Below, piece after piece: positions 44,240-52,269 of a DNA stretch of 64,000 nt. The first letter of the stretch is position 1. Each line of letters starts with the position of its first letter. The DNA comes from JAWPMT01 sp965267435. GTDB lineage: Bacteria; Bacteroidota; Bacteroidia; Cytophagales; Cyclobacteriaceae. The notes below the pieces were generated by a model that was not told the DNA's origin, made no database searches, and was given only the letters and a program-made list of their open reading frames with translations. The position numbers were made by a program, and so were the translations under genes. The DNA lies in assembly GCA_965267435.1 (NCBI GenBank), contig OZ253960.1:4526001-4590000 (forward strand), written 5' to 3'.

Positions 44240-45912
44240 GACTGCCCGGCCTTCTTCGCCCAGTTGTCTCGCAATCCTACCGTACGGTTAAATACCAATT
44301 GATCCGGCTGACTGTCTTCATCCACGCGGAAGTAGCCGATGCGTTCGAACTGATAGATATCCCCCACGATCGCATTACCAACAGACGGCTCTAGTACTGC
44401 GCGTGTGTTGACCTCAAGGGAATCGGGATTGAGATGATTCTTGAAGTCGTCGTCAATGTCGTTGAGATTTTCAGTCATGAAGAGGCGATCATACAGCCTG
44501 ATCTCTGCATTGATGCCGTAGGTAGCCGATACCCAGCCGAGCGTTCCTTTCACCTTCTTGCCACTCGTATCCTGCCCACTTCGGGTCGCGGGATCGTACT
44601 CCGCATAGATCTCCTCTATTTCGCCCTCGTCATTTTTCTTGAAACCCGTGCATTGGATGATGTAGCCAGACTTCAATCGGACCTCACGATCTGGCCCTAG
44701 CCGAAACCACTTGCGTGGGCTAGGCGGATTTTCCATGAAGTCTGCCCGATCGATGTAGAGTTCTCGGGTAAAGGGCATCTCGCGGGTACCCGCAGATTCA
44801 TCTTCAGGATTATTGACACCAGTCATCTGCTCTACTTTGCCATCCTCCCAATTGGTAATGACCAATTTCACCGGATCGAGGATACCAAATATGCGATTGG
44901 CCTTCTTATTCAGATCCTCTCTGACAGCGTGCTCCAGCAAGGCAATGTCGTTGAGGCCGTCCCTACGCGCGACTCCCACCTTGCGAATGAAATTCTTCAA
45001 AGCATCCGGTGTAAAACCCCTCCTCCGAATACCGGAGATCGTAGGCATCCGCGGATCATCCCAACCGGCCACCGTGCCATTCTCCACCAGCTCACGCAAG
45101 TATCGCTTACTTACAATCGTATAGCTCGGTCGCAGGCGGGCAAACTCCGTCTGCTCACTTGGGTATATTCCCAACTTCTCTATCAGCCAATTGTAAAGCG
45201 GCCTGTGCTCCTCAAATTCGAGTGTACACAGCGAGTGCGTGACATGCTCGATGCTGTCGGACTGGCCATGTGCGAAATCGTAAGTAGGGTAAATCACCCA
45301 CTCATCGCCCGTGCGGTGATGGGGCATGTGCTTGATCCTGTAAAGAATGGGATCTCGCATGTGCATATTGGGCGAAGCCATATCGATTTTGGCGCGCAAA
45401 GCCATGGCACCGTTTGGGTGCTTGCCTGCTTTCATCTCTTCAAGTCTCGCGAGGCTTTCTTCTGCCGGCCGGTTTCTGAATGGGCTCATTTGTCCCGGCT
45501 CTGTCGGAGTGCCTTTAATGGCGTTGAACTCTTCCTGGGACAATTCGTCAACATAGGCATCACCTTGGTTGATGAGCTTGACGGCCATGTCATAGAGCTC
45601 ATGGAAATAGTCCGAAGCATAGAGCTCCTCATCCCATTCGTAGCCCAACCACTTGATGTCGGCCTTGATGGCCTCCACGTACTCGGTATCTTCCTTCTCC
45701 GGATTGGTATCGTCAAATCGTAGGTTGCACTTGCCATTGTAGCGCTCCGCGAGGCCGAAGTTCAGGATAATGGACTTGGCATGGCCGATGTGCAAATAAC
45801 CGTTGGGCTCGGGGGGAAATCGGGTCTGAATGGCGTCGTGTTTTCCCGACTGCAGATCGTTCTCGATCTTTTGTTCAATGAAGTTGAGCGACTCCTTTTT
45901 CTCGATTTCCAT
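44236..45912 (-). CDS. glnS: Glutaminyl-tRNA synthetase
   Basis: A 558-residue class I synthetase that charges tRNA-Gln. The HIGH motif stands in PPEPNGYLHIGHAKS near 37 and the KMSKS-like motif in IVSKRYLRELV near 270. LRFDDTNPEKED and IYPTYDFAHGQSDSIEHVTHSLCTLEF are family-specific. The C-terminal half is the two-barrel anticodon-binding domain. The length is normal. An exact -7 box lies 27 bp upstream, right after the terminator of a candidate small RNA. Confidence 0.98.
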   Translation of the reverse strand: MEIEKKESLNFIEQKIENDLQSGKHDAIQTRFPPEPNGYLHIGHAKSIILNFGLAERYNGKCNLRFDDTNPEKEDTEYVEAIKADIKWLGYEWDEELYASDYFHELYDMAVKLINQGDAYVDELSQEEFNAIKGTPTEPGQMSPFRNRPAEESLARLEEMKAGKHPNGAMALRAKIDMASPNMHMRDPILYRIKHMPHHRTGDEWVIYPTYDFAHGQSDSIEHVTHSLCTLEFEEHRPLYNWLIEKLGIYPSEQTEFARLRPSYTIVSKRYLRELVENGTVAGWDDPRMPTISGIRRRGFTPDALKNFIRKVGVARRDGLNDIALLEHAVREDLNKKANRIFGILDPVKLVITNWEDGKVEQMTGVNNPEDESAGTREMPFTRELYIDRADFMENPPSPRKWFRLGPDREVRLKSGYIIQCTGFKKNDEGEIEEIYAEYDPATRSGQDTSGKKVKGTLGWVSATYGINAEIRLYDRLFMTENLNDIDDDFKNHLNPDSLEVNTRAVLEPSVGNAIVGDIYQFERIGYFRVDEDSQPDQLVFNRTVGLRDNWAKKAGQS

Positions 45913-45939
45913 AAGGGATAGATCTGAAATTTAAGTCGG

Positions 45940-45947
45940 CAAAATTA
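45940..45947 (-). promoter_or_regulatory. -7 box of glnS
   Basis: TAATTTTG on the minus strand is an exact TAnnTTTG box, 27 bp before the ATG. The only upstream TTTG is made by the T-run of the preceding terminator (spacer about 14 bp), so the two signals may share sequence. Confidence 0.5.
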
Positions 45948-45962
45948 ATTATGAGAGGGGCC

Positions 45963-45993
45963 AAAAAAAAGGGCCAGCACTTCTTGCTGACCC
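45963..45993 (-). terminator. Intrinsic terminator upstream of glnS
   Basis: A 9-bp stem with one mismatch, 45971-45979 with 45985-45993, 5-base loop, then eight Ts on the minus strand (45963-45970). It ends transcription coming from the cdd side and from the orphan promoter at 46092-46122. Confidence 0.88.
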
Positions 45994-46087
45994 TATCAAC
46001 CTAAAACATCACTGAACCAATGTTTACCTTAAATGTCTTTATGCTTGTCGTATTGATCTGTTGGTGAATGCCTTCATCCAAAAGACT
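45963..46087 (-). ncRNA. Candidate small RNA (or micro-ORF transcript) between cdd and glnS
   Basis: A complete transcription unit without a normal gene: promoter at 46092-46122, expected start near 46087, strong terminator at 45963-45993, giving an RNA of about 120 nt. It contains one short frame with an ATG at 46077 and a stop at 46039-46041 (MKAFTNRSIRQA, 12 residues), preceded by a leader of about 10 nt. It could therefore be a regulatory RNA, a micropeptide message, or a fortuitous promoter in the 3' region of cdd. I do not recognise a known RNA family. Confidence 0.45.
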
Positions 46088-46091
46088 TGTC

Positions 46092-46122
46092 CAAAGATGT
46101 AAATAACTAAGGCTCATGTCAA
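46092..46122 (-). promoter_or_regulatory. Orphan promoter downstream of cdd
   Basis: Minus strand: TTG (46120-46122), 20-bp spacer, CATCTTTG (46092-46099). The box is identical to the one of the TonB receptor promoter and has one mismatch to TAnnTTTG. No gene of ordinary size follows before the terminator at 45963. Confidence 0.5.
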
Positions 46123-46167
46123 TTATTTATCGATGAGTGGAGGTGAATTATCGACGAATGACAGAAA

Positions 46168-46638
46168 TCAGCGATTAAAAACGCTTTTTGTGAAACCAAA
46201 CGGTAGGAGCTCCCTGGCGTCGTCCAACCTGATGAAGGATTTCTCGTCCACTTGCATTAAGATTCCGATGGTGTTTTCCTGCTGTGTGGCGTACTCCATA
46301 AGCACCTGTCGGCAACCTCCGCATGGAAAACTCTCGCAGAGTACTCCATTTTCGTTCCTGGCCATCACCAAAATCATGTCAATACTGGCAAATCCTTCCG
46401 ATTTACCTTTAAATAGGGCCACCCGCTCAGCACAAAGTCCAGAGGGATAGGCGGCGTTCTCCTGATTGTTGCCAGTGACCATCTGACCCTCAGAAAACAA
46501 TACGGAACAGGCCACGGCAAAGTTGGAATAAGGGGAGTGCGAATGACTCATCGCTTCCAGGGCGGAGGCGTGAAGTCGACGTTCTTTGGCACCAAAATCG
46601 TCCACCGATACACGTCTATATGGAATGGTCAGCTCCAT
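46168..46638 (-). CDS. cdd: Cytidine deaminase
   Basis: A 156-residue zinc enzyme that converts cytidine and deoxycytidine to uridine forms. Zinc and catalytic residues: CAERVALF (Cys, Glu) near 85 and PCGGCRQVL (two Cys) near 120. SPYSNFAVACSVL and NQENAAYPSGL complete the pocket. The ATG at 46638 (MELTIPYRR) is used; it lies 1 bp after the rhomboid stop, so translation is coupled. Udk at 7.7 kb belongs to the same pyrimidine salvage route. Confidence 0.96.
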   Translation of the reverse strand: MELTIPYRRVSVDDFGAKERRLHASALEAMSHSHSPYSNFAVACSVLFSEGQMVTGNNQENAAYPSGLCAERVALFKGKSEGFASIDMILVMARNENGVLCESFPCGGCRQVLMEYATQQENTIGILMQVDEKSFIRLDDARELLPFGFTKSVFNR

Positions 46639-46639
46639 A

Positions 46640-47254
46640 TCAGAAACTGAAGTTAACGATCTGCTTGAAAAAGTCTGCTCCAGCATTTGGGCTGATTGCC
46701 AGTGCGAAGATCAGGCCGTAAATCGCTCCGTACAAGTGTGCCTCGTGATTGATATTATCGTCGGCACTTCGCGACTGCGAATAGGAGTACCCGATGTATA
46801 ATATTCCCAACAGGAACCCCGGGAGGGGCAGTATGCCCAATATATAGATGTAATTGGTAGGGTAATACAGAATACTCGCGAAGACAATGGCCGACACGGC
46901 ACCGGAGGCACCCAGGCTGTTGTAGGAAGGGTTGTCGCGGTTTCTCCAGACCACCGGCAAATCGGAAAGGACGATGGCGGAGAGATAAAAAAGGATAAAA
47001 ATCGTCGAGCCTTGCCTTGACTCCAGCAGAAAGGTCTCTTCCACAATCCCACCAAAAAAGAAGAACGTGAACATATTTACCCCGAGGTGAGCATAACCAT
47101 TGTGCACGAAGCCAGAGGTGATGAGGCGCCAATATTGCTTTTGATGTACCGTCTGGTAGGGGTTCATCAAGAGCTTGACAAATAGCCGCTCATTGCTGAG
47201 TGCCCCGAATGTAACTCCGATGGTTATCAGGAGAATGAATAAGGTTAATGACAT
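46640..47254 (-). CDS. Rhomboid-family intramembrane serine protease
   Basis: A 204-residue inner-membrane protease with six helices. The nucleophile lies in SLGASGAVSAIVF (GASGA) and the partner His in NHEAHLYGAIYGL (AHLYG). The oxyanion-hole region YAHLGVNMFTFFFFGG is the usual HxxxN-like segment near 55. Substrates are unknown. The ATG at 47254 is certain enough because the in-frame TTG three codons upstream lies inside an exact -7 box. It is the first gene of an operon with cdd. Confidence 0.94.
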   Translation of the reverse strand: MSLTLFILLITIGVTFGALSNERLFVKLLMNPYQTVHQKQYWRLITSGFVHNGYAHLGVNMFTFFFFGGIVEETFLLESRQGSTIFILFYLSAIVLSDLPVVWRNRDNPSYNSLGASGAVSAIVFASILYYPTNYIYILGILPLPGFLLGILYIGYSYSQSRSADDNINHEAHLYGAIYGLIFALAISPNAGADFFKQIVNFSF

Positions 47255-47260
47255 ATCAGG

Positions 47261-47268
47261 CAAAAATA
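47261..47268 (-). promoter_or_regulatory. -7 box of the rhomboid-cdd operon, near-leaderless layout
   Basis: TATTTTTG on the minus strand is an exact TAnnTTTG box, and only 6 bp separate it from the ATG at 47254. Transcripts would begin at or very near the start codon. Confidence 0.5.
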
Positions 47269-47318
47269 ATAGGGTGATAGCAACCCGTGAATTACGATTA
47301 CAACGCTAAAAGAGATGG

Positions 47319-48293
47319 CTACTTGTCCCTCTTCATTAATTGATTGGCAAAACTTCTGAGGCTCTCCTTCGCGACATCAGACCCATTAACAGATTCGAGG
47401 CCGGCAAATGCTTGATCAAAGTAGTAGTTCATCTTCATTTTCACCATGTTGGGGATACCGATCTCATCATAGATCTGTGTTACAGCAGCGACCTTCTCAG
47501 CAGGGTCGAATTCTCCCAAATCAAGCCACCTTTGAAGTTCTCGTTTATGATGGTCTGGCGCCATCTCCAAGGCGGTGATCAGGAGATAGGTCTTTTTGTT
47601 GGCGATAATATCGCCACCCACCTGCTTGCCAAATTTCTGTTGGTCCGCGTAGACATCCAGATAGTCGTCCATTAACTGAAAACCAACGCCCATTTGTTCG
47701 CCGATGCGGTAGAGTTGCTGTTGCGTGGGTTCATCGCTACCTGACAGTATACCCCCCAGTTGCATGCTGTAACCAAGGAGCACGGCGGTCTTCAGCCTGA
47801 TCATTTCGATGTAGTCGGCCTCCTCCACCGACTGCTCGCTTTCGAAGTTCATATCGACCTGCTGACCTTCGCAGACTTCCACGGCGGTTTTATTGAATGC
47901 CGCAATGACTCGTGGCAAGGACGCTGGCGGGCTGGTCAAGATCAAGTCGTAGGCCTTTACCAGCATCGTGTCTCCCGACAAAATCGCTACGGTTTTGTCC
48001 CACTTTTCGTGCACGGTGGGCTGACCCCGACGAAGAGGGGCTTCATCCATGATGTCATCATGCATCAACGTGAAATTGTGAAACACCTCCACCGCGAGTG
48101 CAACATCCAGGATATCGTCCACTTTCTCACCACGCAGCTGATAGCTAAGTAGAACAAGCAGTGGCCTCAGCCGCTTGCCACCAAGCGACATGATGTAGCG
48201 GATAGGTTCGTATAAGTTGTGGGGATTTGTCCCAAACTCGAGTTGGGATATCCGGTCGTTGAGTTTCTGAAGTAGTTCTTCGATGGAGTGCAT
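47319..48293 (-). CDS. Polyprenyl diphosphate synthase (FPP/GGPP type)
   Basis: A 324-residue trans-isoprenyl diphosphate synthase. The first Asp-rich motif is LMHDDIMDEAPLRRG (DDxxD) near 80, the second GFQLMDDYLDVYAD near 215. GGKRLRPLLVLLSY is near 40. Residues before the first DDxxD (EVFHNFTL) determine chain length, and I cannot fix the product; farnesyl or geranylgeranyl diphosphate is likely. It uses isoprene units from the Dxs pathway and supplies carotenoid or quinone synthesis. The ATG at 48293 (MHSIEELLQKL) is preferred over a TTG four codons upstream. Confidence 0.94.
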   Translation of the reverse strand: MHSIEELLQKLNDRISQLEFGTNPHNLYEPIRYIMSLGGKRLRPLLVLLSYQLRGEKVDDILDVALAVEVFHNFTLMHDDIMDEAPLRRGQPTVHEKWDKTVAILSGDTMLVKAYDLILTSPPASLPRVIAAFNKTAVEVCEGQQVDMNFESEQSVEEADYIEMIRLKTAVLLGYSMQLGGILSGSDEPTQQQLYRIGEQMGVGFQLMDDYLDVYADQQKFGKQVGGDIIANKKTYLLITALEMAPDHHKRELQRWLDLGEFDPAEKVAAVTQIYDEIGIPNMVKMKMNYYFDQAFAGLESVNGSDVAKESLRSFANQLMKRDK

Positions 48294-48464
48294 GCTTCGA
48301 TTCAATCTGCTACTCCTAAACGGTAGAGGAACGCGATTGTTGACCGCAAGAAACAGTATTTCGCTGTAGATCTGAAAGGTCCAGGACCTTTAAATAACGA
48401 AAAGCATCATAGCGATATAATCAGCTTAGGAGCTCATCACCTCCATTAGTTGGGGTCAGTCTGC

Positions 48465-50885
48465 TCAGAAGCTCGCCTTGATGCCCACATTGAAGTTTCG
48501 GGGCATCCCAGGACGAAGACCCAATGGCCTGGCCGCTACTGCAAACTGATTATCAAATGCATTCATCAGAGAAAAATTGACTGTGAAGACCTTGCTGAAG
48601 TAATAGTTCGCCGAAAGGTCGACTGTACTAAAGGCGGGAATAAGTTCATTTTCAGGAATCTCTCCGGAGCCCGGAGCAATACGCACGTCACTTTGATACT
48701 TGAAGTTGGCAAAGACGCCAAACTGCCTATTCTGCACACCCCATCTCGCCTGAAATTGGTGCCGGGCGATATAGGGGAGTTCGTCGCCACTCTGTACGGA
48801 GCCCCACTGATCAAAGTCCGACTCGAAATCTTCAGAGAAGTGAGAGTCGGTGAATGTGTATGAGAACGTCAATGGCGTAGCGAGACCCAGCTCGACATGT
48901 GCAAAGTTCAGCTGTAGTTCACTTTCAATGCCTTGCGTCAGGGCCTCCCCAGCATTGAAGGCGTCGCCTGAGCCAATGCCACCAGCTGCTGCAATGTCAC
49001 GCCCCAGCAAGTTGTCATAGTCATTGGCGAAAAAAGTGACCGAGCCTGTCATAAAGCCTTCGTACTTCCGAATGCCGATCTCATAGTTTGTACTCGACTC
49101 CGGATCCGTATCTGGTGAACTGCCCGTCGGTGCAAAGCCCCTATGGACACCTCCGAAGACATTGACCTGGGCGGACAGCTCGTAATTGACCCCCACACCT
49201 GGCAACCAGGCGTCAAACGTGTTTTGGCGCCTGGATAGATCTCTGCCCGACCGCTCGATGTCGTCCCGACCATAGTCTTCCCGTGATACGCGCACATGCT
49301 CGTAACGTACGCCGGGCGTGACACTCCAATCGCCAAAGGACAGTTTATAAAAGGCATAAGCCGCAAAAGCATCGGCAGTTTCAATGCGATTGGCCTGAGT
49401 CCCCGGCGTTCCAGGGTCGACCAGCTTCATCACGCCATTGTTCATTGCGTAACCGTCTTCCCATTGAAATCGATCTTCCTGGTCCTGATGGAACCGACCA
49501 CTGATGTGTAGATCATGAGATACCGCTCCATCGCCAAACTCAATATCAAAAACGGTTTGAACGCCCTGCGAATAATACTCGCGATTGTTAGCACGGACAT
49601 TGAAACTCGCAGTGTCCGAATCCCCGATTCCTCTGAGCAAATCATATTCTCGAGAGTAGACGACCGGATTGTCAAGGACGCTACCGATAGAGGGACCGCC
49701 TACGATCGACTGTAGCTTGTACCAGTTTCTGGAGAAATCGTTCCTGTAAGCGGTAGTCACCACATTGAACCAGCCAGGCAACTCCAGGTAGTGCTGCATG
49801 GATAACCGAGTTTGTTCGGCGCTCATTTTATCCACTTGAGAGGACGCGTATCGTTGGTAGGGATCTCGATCAAAGTCCTGTTGGGCCAGACCAAGGTAAG
49901 TCTCATTGGACGTTTCTTTGGTCTGCCCCAGCATCATACTCAGTGACTGATAGATTTTAGCGTCGGGATCAGTATTTACCCGAACCTTGACCTGATAGTC
50001 TTCTTTGTCAAACCCGGTATCACCGTCGTTGGGTAGCGTCTTGAAGCCATCGGCACCATATTGGAAAGTTTCCGCTACAAACCCCACATTTCTTCCACTG
50101 GTCCCCACATGAGCATGCAGACTCCTAAAGCCAAAGCTTCCCGCTGATAGCTGCATCTTGGACGAAAAGGCTGATGGAATAGGGGTAGACTGGAAGTTGA
50201 TAGCACCTCCTGTTGTAAATGGACCAAAACGTATCTGACTGGCGCCTTTGAGCACTTCTACACTGTTCATGCGCCCAATGGTAGGAAAATAGTATGCCGA
50301 CGGCGAAGAATAGGGTGCTGGTGCTGCGAGAATCCCGTCTTCCATAATGGTGATTCGTGCGCTTCGCTCAAGACTGGTCCCTCGCAGACCAATATTGGGT
50401 CTTAGGCCATAGCCATCCTCCTCCTGAATGTTCACGCCCGGCACCATTTTCAGGACATCATTTACATTGGTAAAATTGAAGTTATTGAGCTCTGCCGCCG
50501 AGATATAGTGGACCGATCCCGGGATCTCTCGCATGCCCACATGCCCGAGGGCCAGGCTTTGTGATTCTACTACGAGCTGAGGTAGGTTCAGTACATTCTC
50601 TTCCAACGAAATGACTTGCTCACGGTCCCCGGTGAGGAGTACTTCCCTAGTGTTGTAACCATAGGACTGCACGCTTAGATGGGTGATTTCTTCAGGCAAG
50701 TCCACAAGCATGAATCTGCCTTGTCCATCGGTACGTGTACCAAACTCGGTACCCTTGGCAAAGACGTAGGCATTGGGAATAGCCCTGGCACCATCCATCT
50801 CAGTGACGATGCCTTCAATCGTTCGCTCTTGAGCGGTCAGGTACAGGCTGAAGCTAAGTCCTAGTAGTAAGCAGATGACTCTCAT
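48465..50885 (-). CDS. TonB-dependent outer membrane receptor, probably iron/siderophore uptake
   Basis: An 806-residue outer-membrane receptor. From the ATG at 50885: signal MRVICLLLGLSFSLYLTAQ, a carboxypeptidase-regulatory-like domain at about 22-105 (RTIEGIVTEMDGARAIPNAY, GRFMLVDLPEE), the plug at about 115-230 (VNDVLKMVPGVNIQEEDGYG, LRGTSLERSARITIMEDGI), then the 22-strand barrel, ending in an aromatic residue (NVGIKASF). The GYGLRPNIGLRGT form is that of ferric-siderophore receptors such as FecA. A palindromic operator 7 bp before the start, shared with ferritin and neighbours, supports a role in iron uptake. The exact ligand is unknown. Confidence 0.95.
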   Translation of the reverse strand: MRVICLLLGLSFSLYLTAQERTIEGIVTEMDGARAIPNAYVFAKGTEFGTRTDGQGRFMLVDLPEEITHLSVQSYGYNTREVLLTGDREQVISLEENVLNLPQLVVESQSLALGHVGMREIPGSVHYISAAELNNFNFTNVNDVLKMVPGVNIQEEDGYGLRPNIGLRGTSLERSARITIMEDGILAAPAPYSSPSAYYFPTIGRMNSVEVLKGASQIRFGPFTTGGAINFQSTPIPSAFSSKMQLSAGSFGFRSLHAHVGTSGRNVGFVAETFQYGADGFKTLPNDGDTGFDKEDYQVKVRVNTDPDAKIYQSLSMMLGQTKETSNETYLGLAQQDFDRDPYQRYASSQVDKMSAEQTRLSMQHYLELPGWFNVVTTAYRNDFSRNWYKLQSIVGGPSIGSVLDNPVVYSREYDLLRGIGDSDTASFNVRANNREYYSQGVQTVFDIEFGDGAVSHDLHISGRFHQDQEDRFQWEDGYAMNNGVMKLVDPGTPGTQANRIETADAFAAYAFYKLSFGDWSVTPGVRYEHVRVSREDYGRDDIERSGRDLSRRQNTFDAWLPGVGVNYELSAQVNVFGGVHRGFAPTGSSPDTDPESSTNYEIGIRKYEGFMTGSVTFFANDYDNLLGRDIAAAGGIGSGDAFNAGEALTQGIESELQLNFAHVELGLATPLTFSYTFTDSHFSEDFESDFDQWGSVQSGDELPYIARHQFQARWGVQNRQFGVFANFKYQSDVRIAPGSGEIPENELIPAFSTVDLSANYYFSKVFTVNFSLMNAFDNQFAVAARPLGLRPGMPRNFNVGIKASF

Positions 50886-50892
50886 GGTGCAG

Positions 50893-50909
50893 ATTAGAAT
50901 GATTCTAAA
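50893..50909 (-). promoter_or_regulatory. Palindromic operator 1 (TonB receptor)
   Basis: ATTAGAA-TGA-TTCTAAA, 13 of 14 arm positions of the shared TTTAGAA-N3-TTCTAAA. Read as 7-1-7 it is a perfect palindrome (TTAGAAT-G-ATTCTAA). It lies between the -7 box (8 bp away) and the ATG (7 bp away), over the expected transcription start. Confidence 0.75.
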
Positions 50910-50917
50910 TAGTGAGG

Positions 50918-50948
50918 CAAAGATGCCCTCAGCACCATTGAGGGTCAA
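50918..50948 (-). promoter_or_regulatory. Promoter of the TonB receptor gene
   Basis: TTG (50946-50948), 20-bp spacer, CATCTTTG (50918-50925), one mismatch to TAnnTTTG. Spacing to the operator is the same 8 bp as at the 52.3-kb promoter. Confidence 0.6.
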
Positions 50949-51030
50949 TCACCATCGATAGTCAATTCTGCTTTCACTAATTGTGGTGAGACATCCCTAG
51001 AAGTAGTGAAAAGTTGGAAAAAAGCCCAAA

Positions 51031-51060
51031 ATAAAAAAGGCATTTAGTTACTAAATGCCT
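51031..51060 (-). terminator. Intrinsic terminator of the ferritin gene
   Basis: A perfect 10-bp stem, 51038-51047 with 51051-51060, 3-base loop, followed on the minus strand by a T-run (51032-51038). It begins 28 bp after the stop. Confidence 0.9.
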
Positions 51061-51087
51061 TCCTGATTTCTGAATATCTGAACTTTT

Positions 51088-51627
51088 TTAGCCCTCTCCG
51101 GAGCCGTCGTCGTATTCGACTGAAAGCACCCGGTCCTCGATCATCGCAAGGGCCAATTTGTCCTCTCCAATGACATCGAACAGCTCGAGCGTGCGTCTTG
51201 CGACGAACTCCTCTTCGATCTGCTCCTGCACGAACCATCGCATGAATTCCTCAGTCGCAATGTCATCATGCTTCCTACAGGATCTCACCACATCGTGGAT
51301 CGATTCGGTTACGCTGATCTCCATGTCAAGCGCGGACTCGAATATGCTCCTTAAGTTGGGAAACTCGTGGTTGGGCTCCTCCACTCGAGGAGAAATCGCC
51401 GTCGCCTCCATATTGACCAGGTAGCGAAAGAGTTTCATTTGATGCTTTTTCTCCTCGTCCGACTGGCGGAAGAAAAACTCGGCACAGTTGTCATAACCAT
51501 TGACATCGCACCATCCGGCCATGGCGAGATAGGCTGCAGAGGAGTGGGCCTCCATTTGTACTTGTTTATTGAGAACGTCGATGACCTCTTCCTTTAGGGG
51601 ACATTCTCTGCGGAGTAAATCTTTCAT
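51088..51627 (-). CDS. ftnA: Ferritin
   Basis: A 179-residue non-heme ferritin that oxidises Fe(II) and stores iron in a 24-mer shell. Ferroxidase residues are visible on the four-helix bundle: Glu in QVQMEAHSSAAYLAMAGWC (about 25-45), the E-xx-H pair in SDEEKKHQMKLFRYL (about 57-71), Glu in LDMEISVTESIHDVV (about 102-116) and FVQEQIEEEFVA (about 130-141). The C-terminus is slightly longer and acidic. A degenerate copy of the TTTAGAA-N3-TTCTAAA operator lies upstream of its -33 element, where an activator would bind; this is inference. Confidence 0.96.
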   Translation of the reverse strand: MKDLLRRECPLKEEVIDVLNKQVQMEAHSSAAYLAMAGWCDVNGYDNCAEFFFRQSDEEKKHQMKLFRYLVNMEATAISPRVEEPNHEFPNLRSIFESALDMEISVTESIHDVVRSCRKHDDIATEEFMRWFVQEQIEEEFVARRTLELFDVIGEDKLALAMIEDRVLSVEYDDGSGEG

Positions 51628-51659
51628 AGAAGTCTAAAAGTTATGGACAGTAAAAGTAA

Positions 51660-51690
51660 CAATGGTAAGGCGGCAAATGATTGCCAGCAA
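51660..51690 (-). promoter_or_regulatory. Probable promoter of the ferritin gene
   Basis: TTG (51688-51690), 20-bp spacer, TACCATTG (51660-51667), one mismatch to TAnnTTTG. The ATG is 32 bp downstream. Confidence 0.5.
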
Positions 51691-51707
51691 CCAGTATATC
51701 GGCCTAA

Positions 51708-51724
51708 TTTAAAATCAGTCTAAA
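51708..51724 (-). promoter_or_regulatory. Palindromic operator 2 (ferritin, degenerate)
   Basis: TTTAAAA-TCA-GTCTAAA, 12 of 14 arm positions of the shared motif. Unlike the other copies it sits 17 bp upstream of the -33 element, and just after the stop codon of the gene before. Confidence 0.5.
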
Positions 51725-51731
51725 GTAGGGA

Positions 51732-52100
51732 TCAACCTGCTTGCACCAGAAAGGCCGGCTTCCGGACAGTCTCCCGGTGGATCTGGCTATTGAGATGAAG
51801 GATCGCCATTGCTCCGTCCAGCAGTTCCTTCAATGCCGAAATCTCCAAGACAGTAAAAGCAAAAAATCGATCGCAATGTGGCAGATACATCAATTCGACA
51901 TCGGCGCCTGTCGCTGAAAGCATAGATTCGATGTCGGTCCTATTCGCTTTTCGGCGAAAAGTCAAGAGTCCGCAAAGCTTCAGCTCCAACACCTCACCAT
52001 AGAAGTGCACATAAAACACGCCACGACGGTCACATTGAAGTACCTGTCCTTCGGGCGTCTTGTACACAAGATCTATGGATGTCTCGATGGTCTCTTTCAA
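51732..52100 (-). CDS. Hypothetical protein of the iron-linked block
   Basis: Not recognised with confidence; it recalls small Bacteroidota proteins of the DUF6686 kind. The 122 residues have no signal peptide and contain a strand-rich core: VYKTPEGQVLQCDRRGVFYVHFYGEVLEL, then LCGLLTFRRKANRTDIESML. ELMYLPHCDRFFAFTVLEISALKELLDGAMAIL follows and ends in helix. Single Cys residues at LQC, KLC and HC could bind metal but form no pair motif. It starts at TTG 52100, 10 bp after the stop of the 51-residue Cys/Lys-rich protein, and should be co-transcribed with it from the operator-controlled promoter at 52.3 kb. Confidence 0.65.
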   Translation of the reverse strand: MKETIETSIDLVYKTPEGQVLQCDRRGVFYVHFYGEVLELKLCGLLTFRRKANRTDIESMLSATGADVELMYLPHCDRFFAFTVLEISALKELLDGAMAILHLNSQIHRETVRKPAFLVQAG

Positions 52101-52110
52101 GTCGAAGTTC

Positions 52111-52266
52111 TTATCTATTGGGGCAACTCTTACAACGCTTCTTGCCCTTCTTTTTGTATTTCTTGCAGCACTTCTTGAATACGCAATCCTCCTGCTCCCA
52201 CGGACTTCTGCGATCGAAACTGTCGACCGGCGCCTCTTCCCAACTTTCAGGATCTATTGCTTCCAT
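52111..52266 (-). CDS. 51-residue Cys/Lys-rich protein behind a palindromic operator
   Basis: A small gene of 51 codons with ATG at 52266 and TAA at 52111-52113. Its N-terminal half is acidic (MEAIDPESWEEAPVDSFD, then RRSPWEQED). The C-terminal half reads CVFKKCC, a Lys-rich stretch and RCKSCPNR, so five Cys (28, 33, 34, 45, 48) stand in a strongly basic tail. The pattern suggests a metal- or cluster-binding tail or a redox switch; I know no function. The operator TTTAGAA-TGT-TTCTAAA ends 3 bp before the ATG, with -7 and -33 elements at normal spacing, which makes the gene very likely real. The following 122-codon gene starts 10 bp after its stop. Confidence 0.72.
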   Translation of the reverse strand: MEAIDPESWEEAPVDSFDRRSPWEQEDCVFKKCCKKYKKKGKKRCKSCPNR

Positions 52267-52269
52267 TAA

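Noticed and set aside
44929..45723. Plus-strand frame of 264 codons inside glnS
   Set aside because: A shadow of glnS; no family features.
51622..51638. Sixth operator copy just before the ferritin start
   Set aside because: Only the right half (GTCTAAA) is present; the left half matches 4 of 7 positions, so chance is likely.
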